From assembly GCA_028819215.1 (NCBI GenBank), contig JAPPMG010000086.1:1-64000 (forward strand): a stretch of 64,000 nucleotides of DNA, read 5' to 3'. Both the position numbers and the translations under genes were made by a program. Shown in pieces: positions 60,218-64,000 of this stretch (its first letter is position 1; every line of letters starts with the position of its first letter). Under the pieces are notes generated by a model. The model searched no databases. It was given only the letters and a program-made list of their open reading frames with translations, and was not told where the DNA came from. The DNA is from Bryobacterales bacterium. GTDB lineage: Bacteria; Acidobacteriota; Terriglobia; Bryobacterales; UBA6623.

Positions 60218-60600
60218 TCATTGCCCCGCCGAACCTGTCAAGCGGGACGTCGTGTCACTTCTAGTGGCCGACCGGATTTGGCCGCTACAGCAGTAATCCG
60301 CTCGAATGTTGACTGGCGCCGCGACCTGACGCTTCTGCTCGGGATCGTTGCGGGAGACTTCGAGCGGGGTGGGTGTCCCGTCCCGTGCCACTCGCGCCGC
60401 CGTCGCCGCCGCCACGCCCTGGCCGTTCCCGTTTGCGGAGAACAGCCCGGGTGCAACTCGGCCCGGCATGATGCCTTCCGGAATGCGGAACCTGATTTCG
60501 GTCGGCGCAACGGAGTACGATCCGGCCGTTTCGCGAACTGAGCCATCCTCAAGCTTGCGTGTAGCGTCGGCTATGCATGTGGCCGCACTGGTCCGTCCTG
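60218..60600 (-). pseudogene. Decayed Solibacter-type C-terminal domain (TIGR03437-like)
   Basis: A minus-strand frame open to the TGA at 60218 reads LEDGSVRETAGSYSVAPTEI, RFRIPEG, then VAPGLFSANGNGQGVAAATA, ARVARDGTPTPLEVSR and RQVAAPVNI. This follows the order of blocks in TIGR03437, a C-terminal domain of secreted proteins largely confined to Solibacter-like Acidobacteria. About 20 residues normally between IPEG and the APGLF block are missing, and the sequence after VNI no longer fits. No upstream protein body remains before manA. I read it as the tail of a lost surface protein. The remaining spacer holds nothing else. Confidence 0.55.
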
Positions 60601-60634
60601 TGCCGTCGCCCGGAACGATTGGATACCAGATCTA

Positions 60635-61621
60635 TCAGGGCAGATATGCGCGCACGGCCTGTACTTCCCCGCCGTCCACGAAGAAGCGTGACGATTCGGC
60701 CGGGATGAGAAAGGCGTCGCCGGCAGCGAAGCGGATGCCGTTTAGTGTTCCGGCACCTCGGATACAGGCCAGCAGGTGACAGCGCCTTGGATCTGGCGTG
60801 TAAACGAACGGATGCTCCCAGGTCAGCAATTCCGCGACGAATGACGAGCAGCGTCCCAAGAGTTCGACGAGACAGGGGCTGCTAGCGATCTCCTGGGGCG
60901 CCGCCGGGACGGGCCGGGCATGTGCCTTTGTGGCTGCTACTGCGCTCTTAACCTGCAGTTCGCGCGGTTTGCCATCGAGTCCGAGTCTGCCGTAGTCGTG
61001 CAGGCGGTACGTGATGTCGGAATTCTGCTGGACCTCGCACAGCACCACGCCTTTACCAGCGCAATGCACAGTGCCGGCCGGCACCAGCACGCACTCTCCC
61101 GGCACCGCCGGCACCCAGCGGAGTTGGTCTGCGATCGAGCCGCTCTCGGCCGCGCGCGCAAGTTGCTCTGCGTCGAGCGGCTCTCGCAGGCCGAGGCCAA
61201 GTCGTCCGCCCGGGCGCGATGCGACCACGTACCATAGCTCGGTCTTGCCGCGCTCATTCCGCGCAGCCCGCGCCATATCGTTGTCCGGGTGCGTTTGCAC
61301 GGATAGCTGATCCTCGGCGAAGAGTAGCTTGGCGAGCACTGGGAACTCGGACCGGGGCATGCCTTGGTACGCCAAATTGGCGTGAGGAGGCTTGACCGCG
61401 GCGCTCCAGCTCGGTCCCATCAGCCGTGCGCCGAATTCCTGCACCAGTGATCGGACGGTGCGACCCTCCAGCGGCCCACCGGCGACCGTGCTGCCGTTGT
61501 GTACGCACCAAGCCTCGCCAATGCGGCGCTCTTGCCGCTCGAAGATCGGCGCGGGGTCTTTCGTGCCCCAGATCTTTTCGCGCAGCTCGGGGCGGAACTT
61601 CAGTGGTTCCAGTCGATTCAC
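60635..61621 (-). CDS. manA: Class I mannose-6-phosphate isomerase
   Basis: A 328-residue zinc-dependent cupin isomerase interconverting mannose 6-phosphate and fructose 6-phosphate. IWGTKDP opens the fold; SVQTHPDNDMA supplies zinc ligands, GKTELWYVV the next block, and PAGTVHCAGKGVVLCEVQQN with SDITYRLHDYGR the diagnostic C-terminal part. GTG 61621 overlaps the aminotransferase stop as GTGA, so it is translated as the second gene of that unit. It feeds hexose phosphates into the pool shared with pgi. A longer frame to 62518 is an artefact of overlap with the aminotransferase. Confidence 0.9.
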   Translation of the reverse strand: MNRLEPLKFRPELREKIWGTKDPAPIFERQERRIGEAWCVHNGSTVAGGPLEGRTVRSLVQEFGARLMGPSWSAAVKPPHANLAYQGMPRSEFPVLAKLLFAEDQLSVQTHPDNDMARAARNERGKTELWYVVASRPGGRLGLGLREPLDAEQLARAAESGSIADQLRWVPAVPGECVLVPAGTVHCAGKGVVLCEVQQNSDITYRLHDYGRLGLDGKPRELQVKSAVAATKAHARPVPAAPQEIASSPCLVELLGRCSSFVAELLTWEHPFVYTPDPRRCHLLACIRGAGTLNGIRFAAGDAFLIPAESSRFFVDGGEVQAVRAYLP

Positions 61622-62793
61622 GTCAGCTCGGTGATGAAGCGGCGGATGCGCCGGATGCCTTCCTCCAATTCCTGCATCGAGGCCGCGTACGACAGCCGAA
61701 CCTGCTCCGACGTGCCGAACGCTTCTCCCGGCACCACGGCCACGTGCTCGTCGCTGAGCAGCCTCTTGGCGAAGTCCATGGCGCAGTTCACGCCGCCCTT
61801 GCCGAAGGCGCAGCTGATGTTGGGGTAGGCGTAGAAGGCCCCGTGCGGCTGGGGGCAGCTCACTCCCGGAATCTCGTTCAGCGCCGCCACCACGTATGCG
61901 CGTCGCTCGCGGTACTGCTCCAGCATTTCGTAAACCGGTTCCATCGGGCCGGTCAGGGCCTCCACGGCCGCCTTTTGCGCGATCGAGTTCGGGTTGGACG
62001 TGGCGTGGCTCTGCAGCTTGTTGACGTTGGAGATCAGCTCGGCGGGTCCCAGCAGGTAGCCGAGGCGCCAACCGGTCATGGCGAACGTCTTGGACAACGA
62101 ACCGGTGACCACTGTGGCGGGCTTGGCGCCTTCGGCGGCGGCGATTGAGAACGGTTCGGCGCTGTAGACGAAGTGGCTGTAGCACTCGTCCGATAGCAGC
62201 GTCACCCCACGGCTCGACGTCAATGCCAGGATCTTTTCGAACTCGGCCCGGTTCACGACGGCGCCGGAAGGGTTGTTGGGCGAGTTGACAACCACGACCT
62301 TGGTGCGGTCGGTGAGGGCGCCCTCGATATCTGATGCCCTCAGCGCGTAGGAATTCGACTCGCTGGTCGCGACCTGCACTGGCGTCCCGCCGTAGTAGTT
62401 GATGACGTCGAAGAAAGTCACCCAGTACGGCACAGGCAGCACCACTTCGTCCCCGTCCCCGACCAGCGCGGCGAGGCAGTTGAAGATGGCATGCTTGCCC
62501 CCAACGGTCGCGATGCATTCACTCGGCGCGTATCCAGTTCCGAACTCGCGGGCGTGCCAGGCCACGATCGCTTCGCGCAGTTCGGGAATGCCGCCTGCGG
62601 CCGTGTAGCGCGTAAAGTTGGCTTCGATAGCCCGAACGGCCGCCTGTTTGATGTGGTCGGGGGTCGGGAAGTCCGGCTCGCCGGCGCCTAGAGCCACGAC
62701 ATCGACACCCGCCCGCTTTAGCCTGCCGGCTTCTGCGGTTACTGCCATCGTGGTGGATTCGCTGATCCGCCCCACGCGTGCGGAAAATTTCAT
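61618..62793 (-). CDS. aspC: Class I/II aminotransferase, aspartate aminotransferase-like
   Basis: A 391-residue PLP enzyme of the thermophilic-type Asp aminotransferase subgroup (Igamma/Ibeta). LGAGEPDFPTPDHIK (35-49), NSPNNPSGAVV with N174, SDECYSHF with D202/Y205, GSLSKTFAMTGWR with the Schiff-base K235 and R243 are all present. It exchanges amino groups between aspartate (and possibly prephenate or aromatic acids) and 2-oxoglutarate. ATG 62793 is 10 nt from the coaD stop; the stop overlaps manA (GTGA). Gene order coaD-aminotransferase-manA looks like one operon. Confidence 0.9.
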   Translation of the reverse strand: MKFSARVGRISESTTMAVTAEAGRLKRAGVDVVALGAGEPDFPTPDHIKQAAVRAIEANFTRYTAAGGIPELREAIVAWHAREFGTGYAPSECIATVGGKHAIFNCLAALVGDGDEVVLPVPYWVTFFDVINYYGGTPVQVATSESNSYALRASDIEGALTDRTKVVVVNSPNNPSGAVVNRAEFEKILALTSSRGVTLLSDECYSHFVYSAEPFSIAAAEGAKPATVVTGSLSKTFAMTGWRLGYLLGPAELISNVNKLQSHATSNPNSIAQKAAVEALTGPMEPVYEMLEQYRERRAYVVAALNEIPGVSCPQPHGAFYAYPNISCAFGKGGVNCAMDFAKRLLSDEHVAVVPGEAFGTSEQVRLSYAASMQELEEGIRRIRRFITELT

Positions 62794-62802
62794 ACTTTCA
62801 GA

Positions 62803-63315
62803 CTAGCCTGTTCCACCCCTGCGATCCCGGCGCGCCTGGAGTGCCTCCGCGACATGGGGGGGCACGAAATCGTCGATCTCGCCGCCGTGCTGGCAGACCT
62901 CCTTGACCAACCGAGAACTGAGGTAGCCGTACGCCTCGCCCGGCAGCATGAAGACGGTCTCGACCCCTGGTGCGAGCTTGCGATTCATCAGGGCCATCTG
63001 CAACTCGTATTCGTAGTCCGAGACGGCACGGATCCCGCGCACGATCAGGCTCGCGTTCTGCTGGCGGGCGAAATCTACCAACAGCCCGTCGAAGCTGGCC
63101 ACGCGGACATTTGCAAGGCCGTGGACCGACTTGCGGATCATCTCCAGTCGCTCAGGCAGCGGGAAATCGGCGTCCTTGGTGTCGTGCCGCAACACGGCGA
63201 CAACGAGTTCTTCGAACTGCGAGGCCGCCCGCCGGATCAGATCGAGATGGCCGTTGGTGATGGGATCGAAAGAGCCGGGATAGATGGCGACTCGGGACTT
63301 TGCCACAGCCGCCAT
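62803..63315 (-). CDS. coaD: Pantetheine-phosphate adenylyltransferase
   Basis: A 170-residue nucleotidyltransferase making dephospho-CoA from 4'-phosphopantetheine and ATP. YPGSFDPITNGHLDLIRRA (12-30) has the T/HxGH motif (H23), RGIRAVSDYEYELQMALMNR is the hallmark substrate loop, and YLSSRLVKEVCQHGG replaces the ISS(T/S)xVRE block closely. Length is normal. ATG 63315. It leads the minus-strand run with the aminotransferase and manA, with no functional link apparent. Confidence 0.93.
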   Translation of the reverse strand: MAAVAKSRVAIYPGSFDPITNGHLDLIRRAASQFEELVVAVLRHDTKDADFPLPERLEMIRKSVHGLANVRVASFDGLLVDFARQQNASLIVRGIRAVSDYEYELQMALMNRKLAPGVETVFMLPGEAYGYLSSRLVKEVCQHGGEIDDFVPPHVAEALQARRDRRGGTG

Positions 63316-63349
63316 TGTACTTGGTGGAACCCGGCCGTCGCCGCGCGTG

Positions 63350-64000
63350 CTACAGGTGCGCGTCGAACCACTCGACGGCGAGTTGCTGGGCGCGCTCGCG
63401 CGCCTCGCGGTATATGCCGTAGTGCTTGATTCCGGGCAGCGTGACCAACTTCTTCACGCCGGTAGCCGCAGCGTGAGCCTTAATGGCGTGGTCGCGGTTG
63501 TCGAACAGCTCCTCGTGCTCGGCGATTACGAACATCAACGCCGCGTGAGATGCTTGCCGAGCCAGTTCGACGGGAGCGTAGTGCATCAGTTTGTCGCGGA
63601 TCGGTGCTCCCCGCAGCGCTCCGACCTCGACCGCTCCTGGCGCGGGGTACGGCAACTGGCCGCGGGCACGCAGGGTGGCTTCCTTCAGGGTTCTGGCCCG
63701 CGCATCGTCGCTGGCTGCCACGAAGCGGGAGTCCATCCCGCCGACTTGGCTGAAGACCGCCTTCACGCGGCGATCGTGGGCGGCCGCGTAGAGCACATGG
63801 CCGCCGGAATAGCTGCTGCCCCAGACACCGATGCGTTGCGTGTCGCACATGGGCTCGGCTTGCAGCCAGTGCAGGGCGTTGAGCCAGTCCCGGCCCTGCT
63901 CTACTGGATCCACCACTTCGCGGATCGCGATCACCTCGGCACGGAAGGTGCCCGCCTTGCCGTCCGGAGCGGGGTTGGCAAGGATGACGCGGGGATCGCT
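63350..64000 (-). CDS. Alpha/beta hydrolase, partial (5' end beyond window)
   Basis: The frame is open to the window edge (first readable residues SDPRVILANPAPDGKAG), so the N-terminus is missing; about 217 residues are seen. GVWGSSYSGGHVL carries the nucleophile-elbow Ser, EELFDN provides the acidic residue region (AEHEELFDNRDHA), and LPGIKHYGIY the catalytic His. The fold resembles dienelactone-hydrolase or acetyl-xylan-esterase-like (DUF1100/FrsA-type) hydrolases. Substrate unknown. Its stop lies 34 nt before the coaD start, so it may be upstream in the same operon. Confidence 0.82.
   Translation of the reverse strand, partial: SDPRVILANPAPDGKAGTFRAEVIAIREVVDPVEQGRDWLNALHWLQAEPMCDTQRIGVWGSSYSGGHVLYAAAHDRRVKAVFSQVGGMDSRFVAASDDARARTLKEATLRARGQLPYPAPGAVEVGALRGAPIRDKLMHYAPVELARQASHAALMFVIAEHEELFDNRDHAIKAHAAATGVKKLVTLPGIKHYGIYREARERAQQLAVEWFDAHL

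Noticed and set aside
60635-62518. A 627-residue manA fused to an N-terminal extension
   Set aside because: The extension is the out-of-frame shadow of the aminotransferase; GTG 61621 in a GTGA overlap explains manA.

Overview
The window looks like a piece of a high-GC bacterial chromosome, most likely an uncultivated member of the Acidobacteriota (Solibacterales/Bryobacterales side). Support comes from family content: a PSCyt1/DUF1549/DUF1553 cytochrome gene next to a DUF1501 gene, two sulfatases, five proteins with twin-arginine-like leaders, three secreted Gfo/Idh/MocA-type proteins, a CRTAC1/ASPIC_UnbV-TPR giant, and a decayed stretch that reads like the Solibacter C-terminal domain TIGR03437. 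The lineage call is inference from families. I saw no rRNA, tRNA, CRISPR array, IS element or integrase.

Layout. 1-1.7 kb is accessory DNA: a frameshifted small gene and a nucleotidyltransferase/HEPN toxin-antitoxin module with helically phased upstream repeats. 1.9-6.1 kb is central metabolism: a stand-alone phosphoglucose isomerase related to the C-terminal half of Tal-Pgi fusions, then an acyl-CoA dehydrogenase/MaoC pair divergent from a CitE-like lyase. 6.1-9.5 kb holds a decayed reading frame, an AlbA_2/Schlafen-type ATPase with a frameshifted 5' end, and a chromate transporter. 9.8-17 kb carries a class III aminotransferase, an M48 protease divergent from an M1 peptidase, and an orphan histidine kinase.

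17.3-27.2 kb is the most coherent system. On the minus strand are agaS-like isomerase, PfkB kinase, two tandem GH109-type proteins, a DapA-family lyase and a sulfatase; a PFK-family kinase with mixed ATP/PPi signature residues is divergent. Together they suggest capture of amino sugars, probably GalNAc, from a sulfated glycan: desulfation and GH109 cleavage outside the cytoplasm, then isomerisation/deamination and two kinase steps inside. No deacetylase, aldolase or transporter was found in the window.

27.4-34.3 kb has a lipoprotein amidohydrolase, the PSCyt1-DUF1501 pair and a second sulfatase. 34.8-49.3 kb mixes a TlpA-like thioredoxin, a hydroxyacid dehydrogenase, a metallo-beta-lactamase-fold hydrolase, a VWA-like secreted protein, the CRTAC-TPR giant, a DUF3500-like protein, a PlsB-like acyltransferase, a secreted oxidoreductase, a homocysteine methyltransferase and a class C beta-lactamase-like hydrolase. 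49.4-64 kb has gdhA, a nitroreductase, an isolated atpC, an FAH-family hydrolase, a VapBC module whose toxin has an in-frame amber codon, a LysR regulator with a coupled tail-anchored protein, trpS, an MFS transporter, an enolase-superfamily enzyme, manA-aspC-like-coaD, and a hydrolase that runs off the right edge.

Two expression themes recur. Several genes have a TAnnnT hexamer 9-19 nt before the start codon and no Shine-Dalgarno, which suggests leaderless or very short-leader mRNAs. Both toxin-antitoxin modules join their genes through a TTGA stop/start overlap.
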